This document shows, piece after piece, positions 34,072 to 42,407 of a stretch of 64,000 nt of DNA; position 1 is the first letter of the stretch, and the number at the start of each line of letters is the position of its first letter. Origin of the DNA: Brotaphodocola catenula (GTDB lineage Bacteria > Bacillota > Clostridia > Lachnospirales > Lachnospiraceae); assembly GCA_020686985.1 (NCBI GenBank), contig JAJEPU010000005.1, positions 48,270 to 112,269 of the forward strand, given 5' to 3'. The position numbers and the translations under genes were made by a program. Under the pieces are notes generated by a model. It was not told the DNA's origin, searched no databases, and saw nothing but the letters and a program-made list of their open reading frames with translations.

Positions 34072-37000
34072 CTATTCATCCAACTGGTCTTCAATCAGAT
34101 TTACCGACACAAGTGTGGAGACACCCTTCTCCTGCATCGTGATTCCGTAGAGACGGTCGGATGCCATCATCGTACCTCTTCGATGTGTGATGACGATAAA
34201 CTGCGTGTTCTTCGTCAACTTGCCGAGATACCCTGCAAAACGGTCGACATTCGAGTCATCGAGTGCCGCCTCAATCTCATCGAGCAGGCAGAACGGTGAC
34301 GGCTTGAGATTCTGGATCGCAAACAGCAGAGAGATTGCGGTCAGTGCCTTCTCTCCTCCGGACAACTGCATCATATTCTGGAGTTTCTTGCCCGGTGGCT
34401 GTGCAATAATCTGGATGCCCGCCTCAAGGATATCCTCATCATCCTGAAGGTTCAGCGTTCCGTGACCTCCTCCGAAGAGTTCCTGGAACACCCGGTCAAA
34501 CTCCTGCCGAATCTCCTTAAATTTTTCCTCAAACTGACGGCGCATTCCGAGATCAAGCTCCTCAATGATCTTTACAAGCGCTTCCTCCGCCTGCACAAGA
34601 TCCTCGTGCTGTCCCTTCATAAACAGATAGCGCTCCGAGATTTCCCTGTACGCCTCAATTGCATTGACATTGACATTTCCGAGTGCCCGCATCTGCTGTT
34701 TGAGGGAATCTGCCCGAGCACGAAGATCTGAAAGATCATGAAGATCAGGGTCACGAAGATTCTTTGCGACGCTCGGCGTGAGCTCATACTCGTTCCAGAG
34801 ATAATGAATCCGTCCGTCCTGCTTCTCCTCGAGTTTTTCTCTCTGGCTTTGCAGGCGGACAGCCTCGCGGTCAAGCTGGCTGATCTGACCGGAGAGGTCT
34901 TCCCTTTGATCAAAGAATTCTTTCTGGCGTTTTCCTTTTGCCTCGCGGTCAGCAAGTTTCTTTTCAAGAGAACTCGCAAGTTCTTCCTTCTCTTTCGCTG
35001 AATCCGAAATCCGCGCTTTCAGTGCCTCGATCTCCTGATTTTTCTGGTCAATGGCGTCCTCAGACCCCTCGCTCCCACCTCTGAGCGATTTGAGTTCTTC
35101 CTCGAGTTTGCCAATTTCCTCTTCTACACGGGAAATATTCTGCTGTGCAAATGCCTCATTCTGCTTGAGTGTCGATTCCTCCATACGGATCTGCTCAAGC
35201 TTTGCAGATGCAAGCTCACGTTCGCGCTTGGCTTTTTCCAGCTCGCTTCCCCGCTTTTCAATCTCCTCGTTGAAGTCCTGATTCTTCTTTGCGAGAATCC
35301 CCGTCTCCTCTCTGACCTTTCTCCGACTCGCCTCAATCTCCTTGATCTGGGTCTCGAGCTGTCCGTTTTCAAGCACAAGATCTCTTGAAGACTCGCGGAT
35401 CTCCTCTCTTCTCGTCTCAATCTGTTTGAGAGCAAGCGTAGCGGTATTGTAGCGGATCGAAGCCTCCTGCACATTCTGATTCAGTTTTGTCCGCTCCCTC
35501 TGTACTTTTGCGAGAGCGTTTTCCTGCTCTTTCAGTTCCTGAGCAAGTCTCTGACTCTTCTCACCGGCACGCACACACTGCCCTTCAAGCTCATCAAGCT
35601 CTCGCTTTCTTCCGAGCAGATTGCTCGTGTTCTTGAACGCACCACCCGTCATCGAACCTCCGGCGCTCAAAAGCTCGCCCTCTAAGGTCACAATGCGAAG
35701 TGTGTAGCGGAATTTTCTTGCGAGTGCAATCGCATGATCGATCGTGTCGACGACGAGCACGCGACCGAGCAGATGAAGCGCAAGCACCTGATACTGTGCC
35801 TCCGTTGAGACGAGATCACTCGCAAGACCGATGACTCCCGGCTCAGAGAGCGCCTCAGGTCTTGAAAATCCCCCGCCCTGACCGATACTTGTGAGTGGAA
35901 GAAACGTCACACGACCAAAACGATTTTTCTTGAGGTACCCAATCAGCTCTTTTGCGGTCTCTTCGGAATCCGTCACTACATTCTGAATGCTTCCGCCGAG
36001 AGCCGTCTCGATCGCCGTCTCATACTTTTTCTTCGTCGTGATCAGATCGGCAACGACTCCGTGAATTCCGGAAACATGCGCTTTTTGTTCCATCACACGC
36101 CGTGTACTGCTTCCATAGCCCTCATAGCGCTCTGCAAGATTTCGCAGGGAATCAAGCTTTGCAGACGCAATCTTCTGCTCCTGCTGTGCCTCCGAGAGCG
36201 ACTGGCGAAGTTTTCGACAGCTTTTCTCAAGCAGAGTCTGCTGACTCTCCGACTCCACCTGCGCGCTTTTCAGTGTTTCGAGTTTCTCCTTTGCGCGCCC
36301 AATCTCAACCTGTTGATTCTCGATCTGCTCATCCTGAACCGACTCATCACTCTTGATCTTTAAAAGTTTCTGGCTGACCTCCGAGCGACGCACCTGAACC
36401 TGCTCAAGCATCGCCTCATAGCGCTGTTCTCTCGCCGTGAGGGAGGCTTTCTCATTTAACGCTGTGATAATTCCATTCTTTGCCTCCTCGATCTTCTGCT
36501 CGAGAAATGCAAGATTCTCATCCTGTCTGCGAAGTTCATCCGTCTGTGCCGTCAGACGCTGACTGCTCTCTAATGCCTTCTCGGATGCTTCATCCTTTGT
36601 GATCCGGTAGGACTCCATCTGCTGATTGCGGTCTGTTAAATCGCGAAGCACCGTCTCCATGCGCGAGCGGATATGCTCTGCATTCATCTTCTCGGTATTG
36701 ATCTGCTCGTGGAGGACATTGATCTGTCCCTCAAGGCTTCCCGCCTCCATCTCATGCTGATTTAAGAGCGTGCGCTTTTCCGAGATCTCAAGATCAAGCT
36801 CAGCAGTCTCCTGCTCAAGTTTTCCGTAAGACTCTTTCAGTGCATCCGACTGCGCCCTGACCTGCGAAAGATCTGCCTCCGCAATCTTTAATTTCTCATT
36901 GATCGCTTCCGCCTGAGCCTGAAACTCCTCGGTCTCCATCAAAAACTGGTTGACTTCACAGCGCTTCTGATCTTCTCTGAGTGCTAAATATCTCTTTGCG

Positions 37001-37632
37001 GTCTCCGCCTGTCGCTCAAGCGGTCCGACCTGTTTTTCCAGCTCCGCGAGAATATCCGTCACGCGGACAAGATTCTGTTTCTCATCCTCGAGTTTTTTCT
37101 GTGCGAGCGCCTTTCGTCTCTTAAACTTCACAATCCCGGCAGCCTCATCGAAAAGCTCACGCCTCTCCTCCGGCTTTCCGCTCAAAATCTTGTCGATCTG
37201 TCCCTGACCAATGATCGAGTATCCCTCTTTTCCGATACCCGTATCGTAGAACAGCTCATTGACATCCTTCAGACGACACGCCGTTCCATTGATCCGATAC
37301 TCACTCTCACCGGAGCGGTACAGCCGTCTCGAGACCGTCACCTCATCAAAATCAACCGCCAGCTGGTGATCCGAGTTGTCCAGTGTGATTGCAACATAGG
37401 CAAATCCCTGCGGACGGCGCATCTGCGTTCCGGCAAAGATGACGTCCTGCATCGTCCCACCGCGCAATTGCTTGACTCTCTGCTCGCCCAAAACCCAGCG
37501 AACCGCATCTGCAACATTGCTCTTTCCGCTTCCGTTCGGTCCCACAATTCCGGTGATTCCGTTGTGAAACTCAAAGAGAATCCTGTTTGCAAATGATTTA
37601 AAGCCCTGAATCTCTATGCTTTTTAAATACAT
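34072..37632 (-). CDS. smc: Chromosome segregation protein SMC
   Basis: ATPase that, with ScpA and ScpB, organises and segregates the chromosome. It is 1186 aa: N-terminal Walker A GPNGSGKSN (about 32-40), a long coiled coil, a hinge around residues 515-670 (GIHGVVADLI to GGSMTGGAF), a second coiled coil, then the C-terminal signature LSGGEKALTAISLLFAIQ and Walker B FCLLDEIEAALD. The ATG has only a weak GGAAT upstream and lies 6 nt after rnc, so translation may depend on coupling. ScpA/B are not in the window. Confidence 0.98.
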   Translation of the reverse strand: MYLKSIEIQGFKSFANRILFEFHNGITGIVGPNGSGKSNVADAVRWVLGEQRVKQLRGGTMQDVIFAGTQMRRPQGFAYVAITLDNSDHQLAVDFDEVTVSRRLYRSGESEYRINGTACRLKDVNELFYDTGIGKEGYSIIGQGQIDKILSGKPEERRELFDEAAGIVKFKRRKALAQKKLEDEKQNLVRVTDILAELEKQVGPLERQAETAKRYLALREDQKRCEVNQFLMETEEFQAQAEAINEKLKIAEADLSQVRAQSDALKESYGKLEQETAELDLEISEKRTLLNQHEMEAGSLEGQINVLHEQINTEKMNAEHIRSRMETVLRDLTDRNQQMESYRITKDEASEKALESSQRLTAQTDELRRQDENLAFLEQKIEEAKNGIITALNEKASLTAREQRYEAMLEQVQVRRSEVSQKLLKIKSDESVQDEQIENQQVEIGRAKEKLETLKSAQVESESQQTLLEKSCRKLRQSLSEAQQEQKIASAKLDSLRNLAERYEGYGSSTRRVMEQKAHVSGIHGVVADLITTKKKYETAIETALGGSIQNVVTDSEETAKELIGYLKKNRFGRVTFLPLTSIGQGGGFSRPEALSEPGVIGLASDLVSTEAQYQVLALHLLGRVLVVDTIDHAIALARKFRYTLRIVTLEGELLSAGGSMTGGAFKNTSNLLGRKRELDELEGQCVRAGEKSQRLAQELKEQENALAKVQRERTKLNQNVQEASIRYNTATLALKQIETRREEIRESSRDLVLENGQLETQIKEIEASRRKVREETGILAKKNQDFNEEIEKRGSELEKAKRERELASAKLEQIRMEESTLKQNEAFAQQNISRVEEEIGKLEEELKSLRGGSEGSEDAIDQKNQEIEALKARISDSAKEKEELASSLEKKLADREAKGKRQKEFFDQREDLSGQISQLDREAVRLQSQREKLEEKQDGRIHYLWNEYELTPSVAKNLRDPDLHDLSDLRARADSLKQQMRALGNVNVNAIEAYREISERYLFMKGQHEDLVQAEEALVKIIEELDLGMRRQFEEKFKEIRQEFDRVFQELFGGGHGTLNLQDDEDILEAGIQIIAQPPGKKLQNMMQLSGGEKALTAISLLFAIQNLKPSPFCLLDEIEAALDDSNVDRFAGYLGKLTKNTQFIVITHRRGTMMASDRLYGITMQEKGVSTLVSVNLIEDQLDE

Positions 37633-37638
37633 GCTCGA

Positions 37639-38331
37639 TTATTCCTTATTATTTCTCAGCTTTAAAATTCCCCGATAGGCAGCGACTGCCTCTGCCGCCT
37701 TCTTTGTTCTTCCGGTTCCGCGACCGATCTCCTCGCCACCGAGAAGCGCTCTCACCTCAAATGTCTTGTTGTGGTCTGGTCCCTCCTCGCGCAGAACCTC
37801 ATACTCCAGATGATCTTCCGTGGTAGCCTGCACCATCTCCTGAAGGATTGTCTTGCTATCATAAAAGAGCTGTTTGTGCTCAATGTCGTTCATAATAAAG
37901 CGATGTATGAACTCTTTTGCATTAGCAAAACCACCATCCAGATAAATGGCTCCGATCAATGCCTCCATCGCATCCGATACGACAGAATTGCGTCCTCGTC
38001 CACCGGTTGCCTCCTCGCCTCTTCCAAGAAGCAGATAGGAACCAAGATCAATATCCCCTGCACAGTATGCCAGAGTCGGCTCGCACACGATGCTCGCGCG
38101 GATCTTCGTCAGCTCACCCTCCGGCTTGTCCGGATACATGTGAAAAAGGAAGTCACTTGAGACAACCTCCAAAACGGCATCTCCAAGAAACTCCAGACGC
38201 TCGTTGCATCCGGCCTTGCTCAGACGGTGCTCATTTGCATAGGAGCTGTGTGTCATTGCCTGGGCAAATAACTTTTCATCCTGAAACTGATAACCTATTT
38301 TCTGTTCCAGTTCTTTCAATTCGCGATTCAT
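37639..38331 (-). CDS. rnc: Ribonuclease III
   Basis: Cleaves double-stranded RNA in rRNA processing and mRNA control. It is 230 aa with the catalytic motif NERLEFLGDAVLEVV (about 44-58), the second acidic site DAMEALIGAIYLDGG, and a C-terminal double-stranded RNA-binding domain (about 158-228; VRALLGGEEIGRGTGRTKKAAEAVAA). The ATG has AAAAAGGAGA upstream. It stands between acpP and smc, the standard Firmicutes order. Confidence 0.97.
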   Translation of the reverse strand: MNRELKELEQKIGYQFQDEKLFAQAMTHSSYANEHRLSKAGCNERLEFLGDAVLEVVSSDFLFHMYPDKPEGELTKIRASIVCEPTLAYCAGDIDLGSYLLLGRGEEATGGRGRNSVVSDAMEALIGAIYLDGGFANAKEFIHRFIMNDIEHKQLFYDSKTILQEMVQATTEDHLEYEVLREEGPDHNKTFEVRALLGGEEIGRGTGRTKKAAEAVAAYRGILKLRNNKE

Positions 38332-38349
38332 GTTTTCTCCTTTTTACAA

Positions 38350-38386
38350 GCAAAAGGGGCGCACGGACACTCCCGACAGCCCCTTT
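38350..38386 (-). terminator. Intrinsic terminator between acpP and rnc
   Basis: AAAAGGGGC and GCCCCTTTT form the outer stem with an inner GGGAGTGTCC part. Being A-rich and T-rich at its two ends, it could work on both strands. On the minus strand it separates acpP from rnc-smc-ftsY. Confidence 0.75.
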
Positions 38387-38457
38387 TTGTTTCTCTGCTC
38401 ATCTCTTTTTTGACTCTTCTGATTCGATTCGTCCAGAATTGTTCCGATTATTTACAA

Positions 38458-38688
38458 TTAGTTCAGAACACTCTTGATCTGATCAACGGCATCTGCAACG
38501 CTCACGATCTGCTCTGCTGCCTCAGTCGGGATCTCGATGTCAAACTCCTCCTCGATTCCCATGATGATCTGGAAAATATCCAGAGAGTCTGCTCCCAGAT
38601 CCTCAACAAAAGTGGTCTCCATGCTGATCTCATCTGCGCTTACGTTCATAACCTCCGCAATAATGTTCTGAAGCTTCTCGAATTCCAT
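38458..38688 (-). CDS. acpP: Acyl carrier protein
   Basis: Carries growing fatty acyl chains on a phosphopantetheine arm. It is 76 aa, acidic, with the modification site GADSLD (serine at about residue 36). The ATG has GAGGAGAG upstream. It lies about 100 nt after plsX, and a terminator follows. No fab genes are in the window. Confidence 0.97.
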   Translation of the reverse strand: MEFEKLQNIIAEVMNVSADEISMETTFVEDLGADSLDIFQIIMGIEEEFDIEIPTEAAEQIVSVADAVDQIKSVLN

Positions 38689-38793
38689 ATTTTTTCTCTC
38701 CTCTTCCTATTTCTTTTTCTTCTTTTTTTGTTTTCTGTTGGTTTTTACTTACTTTTTGTTTTACTGTCTGTCTTGCTTTTACTTGATCTTTAT

Positions 38794-39804
38794 TTAAAGA
38801 TCCTGTTTTTCCGTCTTCAGGCTTTCCTGAATCTTCTCGTTGATCTTCTGTTCCTTGAAAGTCACACACTGTATGATGGAATTGCTCACTTCCACTGCCT
38901 TTGCGCTTCCGTGTGTCTTCACAACGAGTCCCTTGAGTCCCAGAAGCGGTGCTCCGCCATACTGGGTCGCATCAAACGACTTAAGCGTCTCCTTGAGTGC
39001 CGGCTTCACCAGCAAAGCTCCGATCTTGCTCCGAAGTGAACTCATCATTCCCTTTTTCACAATATGCATCAGCGTCGATGCCGTTCCCTCATAAAGTTTC
39101 AGGATGACATTTCCCGTGAATGCCTCGCAGACAATGACATCTGCTCCGCCATGCGGAATCTCTCTTGCCTCAATACTTCCGGTAAAGTTGATGTCGGAAC
39201 ACTCTTTCAAGAGAGGAAACGTCTCTTTTACGAGCGCATTGCCCTTCTCCTCCTCCACTCCGACATTCACAATGCCGACTCTCGGATGCGGGATGCCGAC
39301 CACATGTTCCATGTAAATCGAACCCATCCGCGCGAACTGAAGCAGGTGAGACGGTCTTGCGTCCACATTTGCTCCGCTGTCAAGCAGAAGGGAAACGCCC
39401 TTCTCTGTCGGAATCAATGCACCAAATGGTGGTCTCTCGACTCCCTTGATTCTGCCGACGATGACCTGTCCGCCCACAAGAATCGCTCCTGAGCTTCCCG
39501 CAGACACAAAAGCATCAGCCTGCCCGTTCTTTACCAGATTCATGCCAACCACAATCGAGGAATCCTTCTTCTTACGGATCGCATTCACCGGCGGTTCTCC
39601 GGTCTCGATCACTTCCGATGCGGGAACAATCTGAATCTGCTCTCTTGGATACGAAAACTTGTTCAGCTCCGCCTCAAGCACCTCTTTGCGACCTGTCAGC
39701 AGAACCTGAATGTCATTTCTGCGACTCACCGCATCCACCGCACCTTTTATGATCTCGCCAGGGGCATTGTCTCCGCCCATCGCGTCTACTGCTACCTTAA
39801 TCAT
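38794..39804 (-). CDS. plsX: Phosphate acyltransferase PlsX
   Basis: Converts acyl-ACP to acyl-phosphate, the donor used by PlsY (6358). It is 336 aa and begins with the family signature VAVDAMGGDNAPGEIIKGA; it also has the core motifs ASEVIETGEPP, FVSAGSSGA and EAFTGNVILKLYEG. The start is ATG 39804 with AGGAG 7 bases upstream; the open frame extends 11 codons further. It has its own promoter and leads plsX-acpP. Confidence 0.96.
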   Translation of the reverse strand: MIKVAVDAMGGDNAPGEIIKGAVDAVSRRNDIQVLLTGRKEVLEAELNKFSYPREQIQIVPASEVIETGEPPVNAIRKKKDSSIVVGMNLVKNGQADAFVSAGSSGAILVGGQVIVGRIKGVERPPFGALIPTEKGVSLLLDSGANVDARPSHLLQFARMGSIYMEHVVGIPHPRVGIVNVGVEEEKGNALVKETFPLLKECSDINFTGSIEAREIPHGGADVIVCEAFTGNVILKLYEGTASTLMHIVKKGMMSSLRSKIGALLVKPALKETLKSFDATQYGGAPLLGLKGLVVKTHGSAKAVEVSNSIIQCVTFKEQKINEKIQESLKTEKQDL

Positions 39805-39846
39805 GCCGATTCTCCTTTCCGGCTTTTGTCTTTCCATTCCTTAATT

Positions 39847-39875
39847 ACTATACTAGATTATATTTTATAAATCAA
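39847..39875 (-). promoter_or_regulatory. Sigma-A promoter of plsX-acpP
   Basis: On the minus strand -35 TTGATT (39870-39875), 17 bases, -10 TATAGT (39847-39852). Just upstream (about 39884-39913) lies an inverted repeat CTCCAA...TTGGAG of unknown role. A FapR site of the known sequence was not recognised. Confidence 0.8.
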
Positions 39876-39925
39876 CATGAATTTCTCCAAATTTTTTGAG
39901 GAGCAAAATTGGAGTTTTGGGGACA

Positions 39926-39963
39926 AAAAAAGACTCCCGGACGTATACATCCGAAAGTCTTCT
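39926..39963 (-). terminator. Intrinsic terminator after rpmF
   Basis: On the minus strand AGACT-TT-CGGA pairs with TCCG-GG-AGTCT, then TTTTTTTG. It lies 40 nt after the rpmF stop and ahead of the plsX promoter. Confidence 0.85.
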
Positions 39964-40002
39964 GATATTCATTCATATCGAGCTCGCAAATCGATCTGGG
40001 AA

Positions 40003-40185
40003 TTAGTCCTCAACCTTAACGATCTCTTTCTTATTGTAAGACCCACAAGCCTTGCACACACGATGAGGCATCATCAGCGCGCCACACTTGCTGCACTTTA
40101 CTAAATTTACAGCGCTCATTTTCCAGTTAGCTCTACGCTTGTCGCGTCTTGCTTTGGAAGTTTTATTCTTTGGGCAGATAGACAT
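40003..40185 (-). CDS. rpmF: Ribosomal protein L32
   Basis: 50S subunit protein. It is 60 aa, with the basic start PKNKTSKARRDKRRANWK and a zinc-ribbon half CSKCG followed by CKACG, the zinc-binding form of L32. The ATG has AAGGAGG 7 bases upstream. It starts three bases after the yceD stop, the standard coupling of these genes. Confidence 0.97.
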   Translation of the reverse strand: MSICPKNKTSKARRDKRRANWKMSAVNLVKCSKCGALMMPHRVCKACGSYNKKEIVKVED

Positions 40186-40188
40186 GGT

Positions 40189-40716
40189 TTACACCTCCTT
40201 AAACTTTTGAAATAAATCCTGGATTACTGACATTCTTGGGTCAGGCGAACTCTGGTCACAGGAGCAAGCCGTGTGATTCCGGTTCGCACCACATCTATTG
40301 CAAATCCCTTTGCAGTCTTCCCTGCACAATACCTTCATAGGCAGATTCAGCAATAGCTCGTTACTGAGCAACCGGTTTACATCCAGATTATAACCGCTTA
40401 CATAGGGCTGTTCATTGAGATCCTCTGCACGCTCTTCCTCTGTCTTGCTCATATCCAGCTCGTCCTCAAGGGTAAGATCGAAAGGACAGTTCACCGGCTC
40501 CAGGCACCGGTCGCATGGGATCTGCAAAGTTACCTTTGTCTGACCCTCAAGCAATAACTTACGATCTCCGAGATTCCGAATATGAAGAGACACAGGCTCC
40601 TTTGACACGATCGGATATATCCCATTTCTGGTCTCAAGTCCACCCATGTCAATCTCGCATGTATAGTCTTTCTCTTTTCCATCTCTGGTAAACAGCTCTG
40701 TTAAATTAATCAGCAT
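40189..40716 (-). CDS. yceD: YceD/DUF177 family protein
   Basis: Conserved protein always next to rpmF, linked to 23S rRNA accumulation in some bacteria. It is 175 aa with the family cysteine motif PCDRCLEPV (about 86-94) and a second cysteine group LCREDCKGICNRCG, probably zinc-binding. The ATG has TAGGAGA upstream. It is the first gene of yceD-rpmF, behind a perfect promoter. Confidence 0.93.
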   Translation of the reverse strand: MLINLTELFTRDGKEKDYTCEIDMGGLETRNGIYPIVSKEPVSLHIRNLGDRKLLLEGQTKVTLQIPCDRCLEPVNCPFDLTLEDELDMSKTEEERAEDLNEQPYVSGYNLDVNRLLSNELLLNLPMKVLCREDCKGICNRCGANRNHTACSCDQSSPDPRMSVIQDLFQKFKEV

Positions 40717-40743
40717 ATTAATCTCCTAATACGCACCTTAAAC

Positions 40744-40772
40744 ATTATACATAGATGGTCTTGCTTTGTCAA
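40744..40772 (-). promoter_or_regulatory. Perfect consensus sigma-A promoter of yceD-rpmF
   Basis: On the minus strand -35 TTGACA (40767-40772), 17 bases, -10 TATAAT (40744-40749): all twelve consensus bases with ideal spacing. Confidence 0.95.
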
Positions 40773-40794
40773 TAAAAAGTTTTATCTTTTTCTA

Positions 40795-40866
40795 AAATTT
40801 TCCGCAAAATGCGGGAAACAACGGCGGTCATTCCAAAGTCTCATTGCTTCGGATCACCGCCGTCTT
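40795..40866 (-). terminator. Intrinsic terminator after ackA
   Basis: On the minus strand ACGGCGGT pairs with ACCGCCGT. A second small hairpin CCGC-ATTTT-GCGG and AAAATTTT follow. It stands about 70 nt after the ackA stop. Confidence 0.75.
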
Positions 40867-40932
40867 CCAAAACCACTCTGCAATTCTGTCAGGAGTTCTG
40901 TTGATTACAATTAATTGCTTATATTACTTAAA

Positions 40933-42129
40933 TTACTCGGTCAGACGCTTGGTCTCGCGTGCAATTGCCAACTCCTCATTGGTCGGGATCAGCATAACCT
41001 TAACCTTAGAATCAGCAGCGGAAATCACGGTGTTCTTACCTCTTACATCGTTTGCCTCATCGTCGATCTTAACGCCGAGGTAGCCAAGGTACTCACATAC
41101 GTTCTTTCTGGTTGCCTTATCATTCTCACCAACACCTGCGGTAAATGCGATTGCATCTACGCCGTTCATTGCTGCGGTGTAAGCGCCGATGTATTTTGCC
41201 ACGCGGTAAACAAATGCCTCGAGAGCAACCTCTGCAAGGTGATTGCCTTCCTTAGCTGCAGTCTCGATGTCACGGAAGTCGCTGGAAATGCCACCGCTCA
41301 TGCCGAGTACACCAGACTTCTTGTTCAGGATGTTCAGAACCTCGTCTACGGTTTTGCCTTCCTTGTTGCAGATGAACTGAACAACGGTCGGGTCGATATC
41401 ACCACTTCTGGTTCCCATGATCAGACCCTCAAGAGGAGTCAGACCCATGCTGGTGTCTACGCACTTACCACCGATGGAAGCAGAGATGCTTGCACCGTTT
41501 CCTAAGTGGCAAACGATAACCTTTGCGGTCTTCGGGTCAAGTCCACCGAACTTGATAGCCTCGCCAGATACGAACATATGGCTGGTTCCGTGGAAGCCAT
41601 ATCTGCGGATGCTGTACTTCTCATAGTACTCATGCGGGATTGCATACATATATGCCTTCTCCGGCATAGCCATACCGAAAGCGGTATCCCATACAGCTAC
41701 GTTCTTCTTGCCTGGCATTGCCTTCTCACAAGCCTCGATACCCATCAGGTTTGCCGGGTTGTGCAGAGGTCCTAAATCGAAGCACTCACGAACAACGCGC
41801 TTTACATCCTCATTTACAACGCAAGACTCGCTGTAAACGGTACCAGCGTGCAGAACGCGGTGACCGATTGCGGAAATCTCGTCGGTGCTCTTGATTACAC
41901 CGTGCTCCGGATCCTGCAGAGCATCCATAACCATCTGGATTGCTACGGTGTGATCCGGCATCGGATTCTCTACGACATACTTGTCTTTGCCAGCCGGCTG
42001 ATGGGTCAGCTTAGAACCCTCGATACCGATTCTCTCGCATAATCCCTTTGCGATTACGCTCTCATCTGTCATATCGATCAGCTGATATTTCAGGGAAGAA
42101 CTTCCGCAGTTGATGACTAAAATCTTCAT
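40933..42129 (-). CDS. ackA: Acetate kinase
   Basis: Converts acetyl-phosphate and ADP to acetate and ATP, the energy-yielding last step of acetate fermentation. It is 398 aa, normal length, with the N-terminal signature INCGSSSLKYQL (about 5-16), the middle signature RYGFHGTSHMFV and the ATP-binding VCHLGNGASISA. The start has GGAGAAAA upstream. It works with pta, but 278 nt holding a 77-bp repeat element and a long hairpin separate the two genes. Confidence 0.98.
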   Translation of the reverse strand: MKILVINCGSSSLKYQLIDMTDESVIAKGLCERIGIEGSKLTHQPAGKDKYVVENPMPDHTVAIQMVMDALQDPEHGVIKSTDEISAIGHRVLHAGTVYSESCVVNEDVKRVVRECFDLGPLHNPANLMGIEACEKAMPGKKNVAVWDTAFGMAMPEKAYMYAIPHEYYEKYSIRRYGFHGTSHMFVSGEAIKFGGLDPKTAKVIVCHLGNGASISASIGGKCVDTSMGLTPLEGLIMGTRSGDIDPTVVQFICNKEGKTVDEVLNILNKKSGVLGMSGGISSDFRDIETAAKEGNHLAEVALEAFVYRVAKYIGAYTAAMNGVDAIAFTAGVGENDKATRKNVCEYLGYLGVKIDDEANDVRGKNTVISAADSKVKVMLIPTNEELAIARETKRLTE

Positions 42130-42201
42130 TTCTATTTTCTCCTATTTTTCCTTAATGTGCTCTCCGAACCGCCATCCTGACAATCCAAAGAGCACCTAAA
42201 C

Positions 42202-42278
42202 TCAAGTCTACGCTCGCGGAGACTTGGCGCGTGATTCTGGTCAGCTCTGCTGACATTTTTCAATCAGAATCACTGCGC
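42202..42278 (-). repeat. 77-bp structured dispersed element, copy 2 (pta-ackA gap)
   Basis: Same length as the copy at 25258-25334 and 69 of 77 bases identical. On the minus strand the outer stem is GCGC-A-GTGATTCTG with CAGAATCAC-GCGC, the inner stem GTCAGC-AGA-GCTGAC, and the trailing hairpin AAGTCT...AGACTTG. Both copies lie between two same-strand genes of one transport or metabolic unit. Confidence 0.8.
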
Positions 42279-42288
42279 ACCCACGCGG

Positions 42289-42337
42289 AGCGTATAGCTC
42301 AGTAGGGGAAACAATCCCCTTCTGAGTTGTAAACGCT
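42289..42337 (-). repeat. Long three-part hairpin next to the 77-bp element
   Basis: AGCGT/ACGCT, CTCAG/CTGAG and AGGGG/CCCCT pair in nested order, giving a stem of about 15 pairs with two small internal loops and a 7-base apex. There is no T-run, so it is not an obvious terminator. It lies between pta and ackA. Confidence 0.6.
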
Positions 42338-42407
42338 AATTCTTTTTATGATGATCGTGGGATCAAACATTTTTGATTCGACTCAAAGCTTTCGCTAATC
42401 GGTCTAA

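Noticed and set aside
42293..42310. tRNA-like string TAGCTCAGTAGGGG between pta and ackA
   Set aside because: It looks like a D arm, but there is no acceptor stem, anticodon arm or T arm; the bases are fully explained by the long hairpin at 42289-42337.
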